Shown here: piece by piece, positions 18,914-26,577 of the stretch | Numbering within the stretch: position 1 is the stretch's first letter | Layout of the letters: each line of letters opens with the position of its first letter | Assembly (NCBI RefSeq): GCF_001865575.2 | Contig: NZ_CP017563.2 | Coordinates: forward strand, 372,001-436,000 | Length of the DNA: 64,000 nucleotides | Source: Paraburkholderia sprentiae WSM5005 | GTDB taxonomy: Bacteria; Pseudomonadota; Gammaproteobacteria; Burkholderiales; Burkholderiaceae | Direction of reading: 5' to 3' | Position numbers and translations under genes: made by a program | The notes under the pieces: model-generated | Told to the model about the DNA's origin: nothing | The model's input: the letters and a program-made list of their open reading frames with translations, nothing else | Database searches by the model: none

Positions 18914-19680
18914 TGTGTTTTCCTTCCCCGCGCGCGGGCTTTCTGGCGGTCCACGCGCAGCCGGTACTGGAAGGCGTCGCCGCGGAAGTACAGGTATTCG
19001 TAATCGACCGGATTGCCGGATGCGTCGTGCGTCAGGCGTTCGATGCGCAGCACGGGGCTGCCGTCTTCGACCCGCAGTGCCCGCGCGATATCGTCGTCGG
19101 CGAGAATCGCGTCGATCGAGACATCGGCATGACCGAGCGGCACGCCGCAGTCGTTCTCGAGAATCAGGAAGATGTCGCGCGTGGCAAGGTCCGCACTGGC
19201 GAGCCGCTTGCCGAAGACTTCCGGCACCCACGTCAGCTCGAGCGAAACGGGTTCGCGGTTGAGCATGCGCACCCGATGAATCTCCGCGACCGGCGCACCT
19301 TCCGGCAGCTTGAGCCGGTGCGCGACATGGCGATCGGCCTTGACGATCTTCAGGCTGCGCAACTGGTTGACGATCTCATAGCCCATCGGCGACATTGCCT
19401 CGGCGAAGCCTTGCAGCGAGGTCACGTTCTGGAACGCCTTGGGCTTCGACACGAACGTGCCCTTGCCGTGCAAGCGGAACAGGAGTCCTTCCTTTTGCAG
19501 GTCCCCTAGCGCCTGTCGAATGGTGATGCGGCTCACGCCGAACATCGCGCACAGCTCGTGCTCGGAATGCATCTGGCTGTGCGGCGCATAGGTGCCGTCC
19601 AGAATGCGCTCGCGCAGCGTGTCCTTGATCTGCACGTATAGCGGCTGTGGTGAGAGCGCGACCAGGTTCGTTCGTGACAT
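18910..19680 (-). CDS. GntR regulator, HutC subfamily (UTRA domain)
   Basis: This 256-residue regulator has an N-terminal winged helix (PLYVQIKDTLRERI ... FGVSRITIRQALGDLQKEGLL) and a C-terminal UTRA effector domain (EIHRVRMLNREPVSLELTWVP ... DYEYLYFRGD). HutC-type regulators bind GTnTAnAC-type palindromes and respond to a small ligand. It is the first gene of the minus-strand operon and a matching palindrome lies about 30 bases upstream. I infer autoregulation, with the ligand probably the imported substrate or its metabolite. Confidence 0.92.
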   Translation of the reverse strand: MSRTNLVALSPQPLYVQIKDTLRERILDGTYAPHSQMHSEHELCAMFGVSRITIRQALGDLQKEGLLFRLHGKGTFVSKPKAFQNVTSLQGFAEAMSPMGYEIVNQLRSLKIVKADRHVAHRLKLPEGAPVAEIHRVRMLNREPVSLELTWVPEVFGKRLASADLATRDIFLILENDCGVPLGHADVSIDAILADDDIARALRVEDGSPVLRIERLTHDASGNPVDYEYLYFRGDAFQYRLRVDRQKARARGRKTQ

Positions 19681-19708
19681 CGTTGGCTTGTCATAACAAG
19701 ATGGAAGT

Positions 19709-19726
19709 GCAGTCTAGACAGACTGC
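19709..19726. promoter_or_regulatory. candidate HutC-type GntR operator
   Basis: A perfect 7-4-7 inverted repeat, GCAGTCT-AGAC-AGACTGC, contains GTCTAGAC at 19712-19719, which fits the HutC consensus GTnTAnAC. It is 29 bases upstream of the GntR start and about 200 bases upstream of the divergent MFS gene, so it could control one or both. Confidence 0.7.
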
Positions 19727-19926
19727 GCGAGGCGGCAAACGAACCATTTCTGATATCGATATCGCGTCGAGCGCTCGCAACCAGACGGCGGATCTTTTGT
19801 CACCGGGCTGTGAGAAAAAATCGCACGAACCCGGTGTTAACGCCTATGTCGTCTCCACTCCCGAGGATGGTCTACTCATCACACCAGTTCGGCGACGACA
19901 CACAGCGCAGTTCATCGGGAGGACAC

Positions 19927-21270
19927 GTGAGCATTCCAGATCCGGCGGCCATCGAACGGTCGGCCATTCGAAAGGTGTCGTGGCGGCTGGTGCCGTTCGT
20001 CGCCCTGATGTTCTTCATCAATTTTCTCGACCGGACCGCGATCTCGTTCGCCGGACCCAACGGGATGAGCAAGGATCTAGGGCTCACCGCCGCGCAGTTC
20101 GGACTTGCGGCGGGCGTGTTTTTTATCGGCTATATCCTGCTCGAAATTCCCAGCAATCTTGCGCTTCACAAGTTCGGCGCGCGGCGCTGGCTCGCACGCA
20201 TCATGGTCACGTGGGGCATCGTTGCGTTGCTGTTCACGTGGGTCAGCAGCCTGAGCGGCCTGTATATCCTGCGCTTTCTGCTCGGCGTGGCCGAAGCGGG
20301 CTTCTTCCCCGGCGCAATCCTGTTCCTGAGCACGTGGGTGCCGGCGAAGCATCGCAGCCATATCCTCGCGTTGTTCTATCTCGCGCAGCCTCTGACGATC
20401 GTCATCGGCGCGCCGGTCGCGGCCTTGCTGATCGATGCGCATGGTCTCTTCGGGCTCGCCGGCTGGCGCATCATGTTCTTCGGCGTCGCGATTCCCGCGA
20501 TTCTGATCGGCGTGGTGGCGTGGTTCTATCTGACCGACAAGCCGTCGCAGGCCAACTGGCTGACGGCCGCGGAGCGCGACTGGCTCACCGCGAAGCTCGA
20601 AGCCGAGGAACACGAGAAGGGCGGAAAAGGCGCGCCGGCGCTTCATGGGAATCCGCTTGCCGCGCTGACCAACGGCCGCGTCTGGGCGTTCGCGCTGATG
20701 TACTTCGGGCTTATCTACGGCCTGTATGCGCTCGCGTTCTTCCTGCCCGCCATCATCGGCGGTTTCGAGACGCGCTTCGGCACGCACTTCAACGTTTTCC
20801 AGAAGGGCTTGATCACCGCGATTCCGTATCTGCCCGCGGCGCTCGCGCTATACCTGTGGAGCCGCGATGCGACCCGCCGCGGCGTGCGCTCGTGGCATCT
20901 ATCGGTGCCAGCGCTGATCGGCGCGGTGAGCGTGCCGCTCGCATTGCAGATGGGCTCGCCTGCCGCGAGCATCGCGATCATCACGCTGACCGCTTGCGCG
21001 ATCTTCTCCGCGCTGCCCAACTTCTGGGCGCTGCCCGCGCGCTTTCTGTCGGGCGCGGCGGCCGCGGCAGGCATTGCGCTCATCAATACGGTCGGCAATG
21101 TCGCGGGCTTCGTCGCGCCGTACCTCACAGGCATCGGGAAAGACGTCAGCGGCTCGTATCAACTGCCGATGCTGATCGTCGGCGCAATGATGCTGATGTC
21201 CGCCGTGCTGGCACTCACCGTCGGACGCACCAGCCCCGAAGCGTCGCTCGCGCCAGTGGAAGCACACTGA
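19927..21270 (+). CDS. MFS transporter, anion:cation symporter (ACS) type
   Basis: I choose the GTG at 19927 because a strong GGGAGG site sits four bases before it; the product is 447 residues. About 12 membrane segments are visible, with the ACS-family start (FINFLDRTAISFAGP) and the loop KFGARRWLARIMVTWG. Members carry organic acids such as tartrate, phthalate or sugar acids. It is divergent from the AprA-like operon and 84 bases upstream of apnO on the same strand. An apionate-uptake role is attractive but unproven; it could instead serve the divergent operon. Confidence 0.85.
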   Translation: MSIPDPAAIERSAIRKVSWRLVPFVALMFFINFLDRTAISFAGPNGMSKDLGLTAAQFGLAAGVFFIGYILLEIPSNLALHKFGARRWLARIMVTWGIVALLFTWVSSLSGLYILRFLLGVAEAGFFPGAILFLSTWVPAKHRSHILALFYLAQPLTIVIGAPVAALLIDAHGLFGLAGWRIMFFGVAIPAILIGVVAWFYLTDKPSQANWLTAAERDWLTAKLEAEEHEKGGKGAPALHGNPLAALTNGRVWAFALMYFGLIYGLYALAFFLPAIIGGFETRFGTHFNVFQKGLITAIPYLPAALALYLWSRDATRRGVRSWHLSVPALIGAVSVPLALQMGSPAASIAIITLTACAIFSALPNFWALPARFLSGAAAAAGIALINTVGNVAGFVAPYLTGIGKDVSGSYQLPMLIVGAMMLMSAVLALTVGRTSPEASLAPVEAH

Positions 21271-21354
21271 CATTGACCGACTCGCCAATTTGGCCATTCA
21301 CCTCGCCGGGGCCGCGCGTTCCGGCCTACATCGACTGCTGAAGGAGAAGCTGGC

Positions 21355-22185
21355 ATGAAAGAGAAAATCGCACTGTTCGGCGCGGGCGGGAAGATGGGCG
21401 TGCGCCTGTCGGGCAACCTGCTGAAATCGGACTACCGCGTCGCGCACGTCGAGCCGGGCACGGCGGGACAAAAGCGCCTGAAGGATGAACTCGATATCGA
21501 CGTCGTCCCCGCCGATGCCGCGCTCGACGGCGCCGACGTCGTGATTCTTGCGGTGCCCGATACGCTGATCGGCAAGCTGAGCCATGAAATCGCGCCGAAA
21601 CTGCGCCCCGGCACGATGGTGATGACGCTCGACGCGGCCGCGCCGTTCGCCGGCCATCTGCCGGATCGCAAGGATCTGACGTACTTCGTCGCGCATCCGT
21701 GCCATCCGATCATCTTCAATTACGACACCGACGAGAAGTCGCTGCACGACCACTTCGGTGGCGCGCACGCGAAGCAGTCGGTCGTCAGCGCGCTGATGCA
21801 AGGTCCGGAGGAGGCGTTCGATCTCGGCGAAGCGGTCGCGAAGGTGATCTACGCGCCGATTCTGCGTTCGTATCGCCTGAGTGTGGATCAGATGGCGATT
21901 CTCGAACCCGGTCTGTCGGAAACGGTTTGCGCGACGCTGCTGCATGTGATGCGCGAGGCGATGGACGAAACCGTGAAACGCGGCGTGCCGGAGCAGGCCG
22001 CGCGCGACTTCCTGCTCGGCCACATGAACATTCTGGCCGCGGTGATCTTCAACGAGATTCCCGGCGCGTTCTCCGATGCATGCAACAAGGCGATCGAGTT
22101 CGGCAAACCGCGTTTGATGCGCGATGACTGGAAGAATGTGTTCGACCGCGCCGAGATCGCCGAGAGCATTCGCCGCATTACGTGA
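21355..22185 (+). CDS. apnO: D-apionate oxidoisomerase
   Basis: The 276-residue protein has an NAD(P)-binding Rossmann motif (FGAGGKMG, residues 8-15) and the 6-phosphogluconate dehydrogenase-like NAD-binding family fold, with a conserved HPCHPIIFN segment. In the published D-apiose pathways a protein of this family (ApnO) converts D-apionate to 3-oxo-isoapionate. The kinase gene directly downstream and the lactonase, dehydrogenase and RuBisCO-like genes 9-18 kb away complete that pathway, which is the main reason for the specific name. A good AAGGAG site precedes the ATG. Confidence 0.82.
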   Translation: MKEKIALFGAGGKMGVRLSGNLLKSDYRVAHVEPGTAGQKRLKDELDIDVVPADAALDGADVVILAVPDTLIGKLSHEIAPKLRPGTMVMTLDAAAPFAGHLPDRKDLTYFVAHPCHPIIFNYDTDEKSLHDHFGGAHAKQSVVSALMQGPEEAFDLGEAVAKVIYAPILRSYRLSVDQMAILEPGLSETVCATLLHVMREAMDETVKRGVPEQAARDFLLGHMNILAAVIFNEIPGAFSDACNKAIEFGKPRLMRDDWKNVFDRAEIAESIRRIT

Positions 22186-23567
22186 TGAGCGAAGCCACCG
22201 ACGCTCGCTGGCCGGACGGCCTGCTGCTCGCCTACTACGGCGACGATTTCACCGGCTCGACCGACGCGATGGAAGCCATGAGCGCTGCCGGCGTGCCCAC
22301 GCTGCTGTGCTTCGACGTGCCGACGCCCGAGTTGCTCGCGCGCTTTCCCGGCGTGCGCTGCGTGGGGCTCGCCGGATCGTCGCGCGGGCGCAGTCCGCAA
22401 TGGATGGACGACGAGTTGCCGCGCGCGTTCGCGAGCCTCGCCGCGCTCGGTGCGCCGATCCTGCAGTACAAGGTGTGCTCGACGTTCGATTCATCGCCGG
22501 ACACCGGCTCGATCGGGCGCGCGATCGATATCGGCGTGCGGCAGATGCCGGGCAGGTGGTCGCCGATGGTAGTCGGCGCGCCGCGTCTGAAGCGTTATCA
22601 GGCGTTCGGCAACCTGTTCGCGGCGGTCGACGGCACCGGCTATCGGCTCGACCGTCATCCGACGATGTCGCGCCATCCGGTCACGCCGATGAACGAAGCG
22701 GACCTGCGCGTGCATCTGGCGCGGCAGACGCCACGCGAGATCGGACTGATCGACTTCGTGCAGCTCGCGTCGCCCGATGCGGCCGCCAGGTTGCGCACGC
22801 TGCAGCGCGACGATCCACCGGTCGTGCTGATCGACGTGCTCGACGAAGCGTCGCTCGCCGCCGCCGGACGGCTCGTCTGGGAACAGCGCGGCGCGGGCGT
22901 GTTCAGTGCGTCGTCGTCGGGCTTGCAGTATGCGTTGACGGCGCACTGGCGCGCGCTCGGACTCGTGCCCGCCTCGCCGGGTCTGCCAGTGGCCGGTCCC
23001 GTCGACGCGATCGCCGCGGTCAGCGGCAGCTGCTCGCCGGTGACGGCCGGACAGATCCGCTGGGCGCGTGAGAACGGCTTTCGAGTCGAGCGGCTCGATC
23101 TGCGGCGCGCGCTGGACGCGGACACGCGCGAGGCCGAAGTCGAGCGCGCGGTGCAGGTGAGCATCGACGCGCTATCGCGCGCCCAGAGTTCGCTCGTGTT
23201 CAGCGCGGAAGGCCCGGACGACCCGGACGTGCTCGGTTTCGACGACATCGCCGCGTGCGCGCGGCTCACTCGCGCGCAGGCCGCGCGCCGCGTCGGCGAG
23301 GCGCTCGCCGACGTGATGTTGCGCACGCTCGAACGCGCGGCGGTGTCGCGCGTGGTGGTGGCGGGTGGCGACAGCTCGGGCGAAGTGGCGAGCCGGCTCG
23401 GCATCGCGGCGCTGAGCGTCGCCGCGGGCATGGCGCCCGGCTCGCCGCTGTGTCGCGCATGGTCGGACGATCCGGCGCGCGATGGCCTCGAAATCGCGCT
23501 GAAGGGCGGTCAGGTCGGCGCGGCGTCGTTCTTCGGCTCGGTGCGCGCGGGGCGGCTTCTGGAATAA
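22185..23567 (+). CDS. oiaK: 3-oxo-isoapionate kinase (DUF1537 family)
   Basis: The 460-residue protein is a four-carbon acid sugar kinase (DUF1537), recognised by YYGDDFTGSTDAME at the N-terminus, by GSCSPVTAGQI in the middle, and by VVAGGDSSGEVA plus LKGGQVG in the C-terminal nucleotide-binding domain. OiaK phosphorylates 3-oxo-isoapionate at O4 in the apionate pathway. The apnO stop overlaps the start (TGATG); a GTG at 22182 is an alternative start one codon earlier. The overlap supports stoichiometric translation with ApnO. Confidence 0.83.
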   Translation: MSEATDARWPDGLLLAYYGDDFTGSTDAMEAMSAAGVPTLLCFDVPTPELLARFPGVRCVGLAGSSRGRSPQWMDDELPRAFASLAALGAPILQYKVCSTFDSSPDTGSIGRAIDIGVRQMPGRWSPMVVGAPRLKRYQAFGNLFAAVDGTGYRLDRHPTMSRHPVTPMNEADLRVHLARQTPREIGLIDFVQLASPDAAARLRTLQRDDPPVVLIDVLDEASLAAAGRLVWEQRGAGVFSASSSGLQYALTAHWRALGLVPASPGLPVAGPVDAIAAVSGSCSPVTAGQIRWARENGFRVERLDLRRALDADTREAEVERAVQVSIDALSRAQSSLVFSAEGPDDPDVLGFDDIAACARLTRAQAARRVGEALADVMLRTLERAAVSRVVVAGGDSSGEVASRLGIAALSVAAGMAPGSPLCRAWSDDPARDGLEIALKGGQVGAASFFGSVRAGRLLE

Positions 23568-23580
23568 TGTTGGTTTATTC

Positions 23581-23619
23581 GACGCGAGTCATTGACGCGA
23601 CTCATCGACGCGAGCAACC
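23581..23619. repeat. three 13-bp tandem repeats before the FCD regulator
   Basis: Three imperfect 13-bp units, each beginning GACGCGA, run at 23581, 23594 and 23607 and fill the gap between oiaK and the regulator. A GAGTC/GACTC inverted repeat spans units 1 and 2. They may be an operator for the regulator encoded just downstream. Confidence 0.5.
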
Positions 23620-23622
23620 GGA

Positions 23623-24330
23623 ATGGCCGAAACGATTCAGCGGCGCAAGCTTTATCAGGAAGTGCTGGACCGGCTGATGGAGCGCATCCAGTCGGGCCAG
23701 GTCGCGCCCGGCGAGCAACTGCCCTCGGAGCGCGAGCTGATGGAAACCTACGGCGTGGGCCGGCCGGCTATCCGCGAGGCGCTGCAAACGCTCGAACGCG
23801 CGGGCATCGTGGAAATCGCCCACGGCGAGCGCGCGCGGGTCGTCGTGCCCACCGCGCAAAGCCTGATCGCGCAGATCGCGGTCGGCACGATGCATCTGCT
23901 GCGCACGCAGCCGGACATGCTCGATCATTTGAAATCAGCGCGCCTCTTTCTGGAAACCGGCACGGCCAGGATGGCCGCGGAGCGCGCGAGCGACGCCGAT
24001 ATCGAACGCCTGCGCGCGAAGGTGCGGGAACAACGCACGGCGCTCACGGACCGCGATGCGTTTGTCGAGTGCGATATGGTGTTTCATCGCGAGATCGCGT
24101 CGATTACCGGTAATCCGATCTATCCGTCCATCGTCGAATCGATTTTCCGCTGGGCCGCCGAATACTATCGGCCGATGGTGCGCGCGCCCGGCGCCGAGCA
24201 ACTGACGCTTGCGGAGCACGAAAGGATAGTCGAGGCCATCGCGCGCCATGACGGCGAGGCCGCCGCGAAGGCGATGCACGCCCATCTGAGCCGCGCGAAC
24301 GCGTTGTACGGCAAGCTGATGCTGTCGTAA
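23623..24330 (+). CDS. GntR regulator, FadR/FCD subfamily
   Basis: This 235-residue protein has a GntR winged helix (PGEQLPSERELMETYGVGRPAIREALQTLERAG) and an all-helical FCD ligand domain with a likely metal-binding set (D/H in DMVFHREIASITGN and HERIVEAI ... HAHLSRA). It resembles NanR-type regulators. The position 55 bases after oiaK and on the same strand suggests that it controls the apnO-oiaK operon, probably responding to an apionate-derived acid. Confidence 0.9.
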   Translation: MAETIQRRKLYQEVLDRLMERIQSGQVAPGEQLPSERELMETYGVGRPAIREALQTLERAGIVEIAHGERARVVVPTAQSLIAQIAVGTMHLLRTQPDMLDHLKSARLFLETGTARMAAERASDADIERLRAKVREQRTALTDRDAFVECDMVFHREIASITGNPIYPSIVESIFRWAAEYYRPMVRAPGAEQLTLAEHERIVEAIARHDGEAAAKAMHAHLSRANALYGKLMLS

Positions 24331-24351
24331 CGCGGCGCGCTTTGCGCCGCG
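24331..24351. terminator. bidirectional hairpin between convergent regulators
   Basis: A perfect 8-bp inverted repeat, CGCGGCGC-GCTTT-GCGCCGCG, fills the 21-base gap between the convergent FCD-GntR and LysR genes. It has no T-run, so its terminator role rests on position and stem strength. Confidence 0.55.
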
Positions 24352-25317
24352 CTAATCCGACGCCCGACCCGCCGCGTGCCAGTGCGCATCGCCTCGCGTG
24401 TCGGCCTTGTCGGTCGTCGCCAGGAACGCGGTCATCTCTTTCAGACTTTCGTTCATCTGTGCAATCAGCCATTGCTCCAGCTGCTTGACCTCCGCATGCG
24501 CGCGCAGATGCGGCGCGACCCACAGCACCAGTTGACGCGGCCCACGCACGAAGCCGAACGGCGCGCACAACTTGCCCGAGATCAGGTCGTTCATCACCAG
24601 CATCTGCGGCACGAGCGCGATGCCGAGACCGCACACGGCCGCCTGAATCAGCAGATAAAAGTGATCGTAAGCGCCGGCCGCTTCCTGCGGCACCGCATCG
24701 AGTCCGGTTGCGCTGAACCAGTCGGACCACGCTTCCGGACGCGTCCTGGTCGACAGCAGCGCCGCACGTTCGAGATCACGCGGGGTCGCGAGGCCGTGCT
24801 CCTGCGCATACGCGGGCGAGCAGACCGGGCCGATCCACTCGTCCATCAGTTGGCGCGTGAGCGCGTCTTTCGGCGGCTCGATCGTGTTCGCACGGATCGC
24901 CACGCTGATCTTGTCACGCACGAAATCGATCTGGTCGTAGTTCATGTTGAACTGCAACTCGGTCTGCGGATAACGCTGATGAAAGCCCGCAATGCGCGGA
25001 ATCAACCAATACATCATCACCGACGTCGAGCACGACAGCGTCAGCGGCTCGGGCTTCAGTTGCTCGATGCTCGCATCGATCAGGTTGAATGCGGCGCTCA
25101 GCCCCTCGGCGAAGCGCGCGCCTTCGGGTGTCGGATCGGATGCTTGCGCAGAGCGCACGATCAGGGTGAGGCCGAGCGTTTCTTCCAGCGTTTTGATCTG
25201 CCGGCTGATCGCGCCGTGCGTCACGCACAGCTCGTGCGCGGCGAGCGTCATGCTGCGCAAGCGGGCAACGGCTTCGAACGCGCGCAACGCGTTCAGGGAA
25301 GGGCGCGGGGTGTGCAT
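24352..25317 (-). CDS. LysR-family regulator
   Basis: The ATG at 25317 has a good AAGGAG site and gives 321 residues. The N-terminal helix-turn-helix (SLNALRAFEAVARLRSMTLAAHELCVTHGAISRQIKTLE) is of the GcvA-like LysR type. The substrate-binding domain follows to about residue 300. It is transcribed away from the sugar ABC importer operon that starts at 25534, the classical arrangement for a LysR activator of the divergent operon. Confidence 0.9.
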   Translation of the reverse strand: MHTPRPSLNALRAFEAVARLRSMTLAAHELCVTHGAISRQIKTLEETLGLTLIVRSAQASDPTPEGARFAEGLSAAFNLIDASIEQLKPEPLTLSCSTSVMMYWLIPRIAGFHQRYPQTELQFNMNYDQIDFVRDKISVAIRANTIEPPKDALTRQLMDEWIGPVCSPAYAQEHGLATPRDLERAALLSTRTRPEAWSDWFSATGLDAVPQEAAGAYDHFYLLIQAAVCGLGIALVPQMLVMNDLISGKLCAPFGFVRGPRQLVLWVAPHLRAHAEVKQLEQWLIAQMNESLKEMTAFLATTDKADTRGDAHWHAAGRASD

Positions 25318-25388
25318 GAATGTCTCCTTGTGCGTCGACGAAAGCCCTGTCGGCACGGAACCCGAGTACGGGTTTTCTCTGTCGTGTA

Positions 25389-25401
25389 TGAGATTTTCTC
25401 A
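25389..25401. promoter_or_regulatory. candidate LysR box (T-N11-A palindrome)
   Basis: TGAGATTTTCTCA is a perfect 5-3-5 palindrome and exactly fits T-N11-A. It lies in the 216-base gap between the LysR gene and the divergent ABC operon, about 70 bases upstream of the LysR start. Confidence 0.55.
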
Positions 25402-25533
25402 CAGCTTGCCGAGAACAAATCGATTGTCCCGCCGTTGCCGCGTGACTAAAGTGCATTCACACACAAGACGAATGCACACATTCGAACAGTCCTCGCCGCG
25501 CATCGGCGACGGGTCGAAAATCAGGAGACAGAC

Positions 25534-26562
25534 ATGCAACTCAGAACGCTCGCCGCCTCGCTCGGCGCACTCGCGCTCGTCTCGACGCTCGCGCCGAATG
25601 CGGTCGCGTCACCGGACAAACCGGTGATCGCGCTGGCCAATGCCTACTACGGCAACACCTGGCGGCATCAGATGGTCGACTCGTTCGACGCGGCCGCGAA
25701 GCAGGCGAAACAGGAAGGCAAGATCGCCGACTACATCGTCGTCAACGGCGACGGCTCGGTCGCGCAGCAGAACAGTCAGATCGCCGAACTGATCCTCAAG
25801 AAAGTGGATGCCATCGCCGTCGACGCGGCCTCCGAGACCGCCGTGAACGGGATGATCCAGAAGGCCTGCCAGGCCGGCATCAAGGTCGTGTCGTTCGACT
25901 CGGTCGCCAGCGCGCCGTGCAACTACCAACTGAACTTCGACTTCACCGGCTACAAGAAGCAGGAAGCCGAGTGGGTGATGAAAAAGATCGGCGGCAAGGG
26001 CAACGTGATCCAGGTGCGCGGCGTGAAGGGCTCGGCACCGGACAACGACATGTACAACGCGCAGGTCGAGGTGCTCAAGCACTATCCGGACGTCAAGGTC
26101 GTCGCGACCGTGTACGGGCAAGCGACCGCGTCGGTCGCGCAGTCGGCGATCGCCAACGTGCTGCCGAGTCTGCCGCACGTCGATGCGGTGCTCGGTCAGG
26201 GCGGCAGCGACGACTTCGGCATCGCCCAGGCGTTCGAGCAGTACGGCGGCCAGTACAAGGACAAGATGCCGGTGATCGAAGGCGGCGGCAGTACCGACTT
26301 CATCAAGTGGTGGGACGCGCAGAACAGGAAGAACGGCTACACGACGATCTCGATGAACACGACGCCCGGCATCGGCGCGGCGGCGTTCTATCTGAGCCTG
26401 TCGCTCGTGAAGGGCGCGCAGCCGCCGAAGAAGATGATCATGCCGGTGGCCACCGTCACTCAGGACAACCTCAAGGACTTCGTGAACAGCCCATCGGGGA
26501 TGATCATCAGCCCCACCTACACCCAGCTATGGGTCGACAAGAATCTGCTGGCCAGCAAATAA
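25534..26562 (+). CDS. sugar ABC solute-binding protein (ribose/autoinducer-2 type)
   Basis: The 342-residue protein has a Sec signal peptide (cleavage near AVA-SP) and a periplasmic-binding-protein-like I fold (NAYYGNTWRHQMVDSF at the first strand/hinge, VDAIAVDAASETAVNGMIQKACQAGIKVVSFD, and a GGSDDFGIAQAF segment). It feeds the fusion importer encoded next. Aromatic residues in the pocket region (YYGNTW, FIKWWDAQ) fit a sugar ligand. Given the neighbours it may bind D-apiose, apiose-containing glycosides or a related branched sugar, but the substrate is not determined from sequence. Confidence 0.88.
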   Translation: MQLRTLAASLGALALVSTLAPNAVASPDKPVIALANAYYGNTWRHQMVDSFDAAAKQAKQEGKIADYIVVNGDGSVAQQNSQIAELILKKVDAIAVDAASETAVNGMIQKACQAGIKVVSFDSVASAPCNYQLNFDFTGYKKQEAEWVMKKIGGKGNVIQVRGVKGSAPDNDMYNAQVEVLKHYPDVKVVATVYGQATASVAQSAIANVLPSLPHVDAVLGQGGSDDFGIAQAFEQYGGQYKDKMPVIEGGGSTDFIKWWDAQNRKNGYTTISMNTTPGIGAAAFYLSLSLVKGAQPPKKMIMPVATVTQDNLKDFVNSPSGMIISPTYTQLWVDKNLLASK

Positions 26563-26577
26563 CGTGGAGCAAGCGTG

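Noticed and set aside
17174..19231. long N-terminal extension of the AprA-like flavoprotein
   Set aside because: The extra residues come from out-of-frame reading of the GntR gene; the FAD motif starts right after the ATG at 18913.
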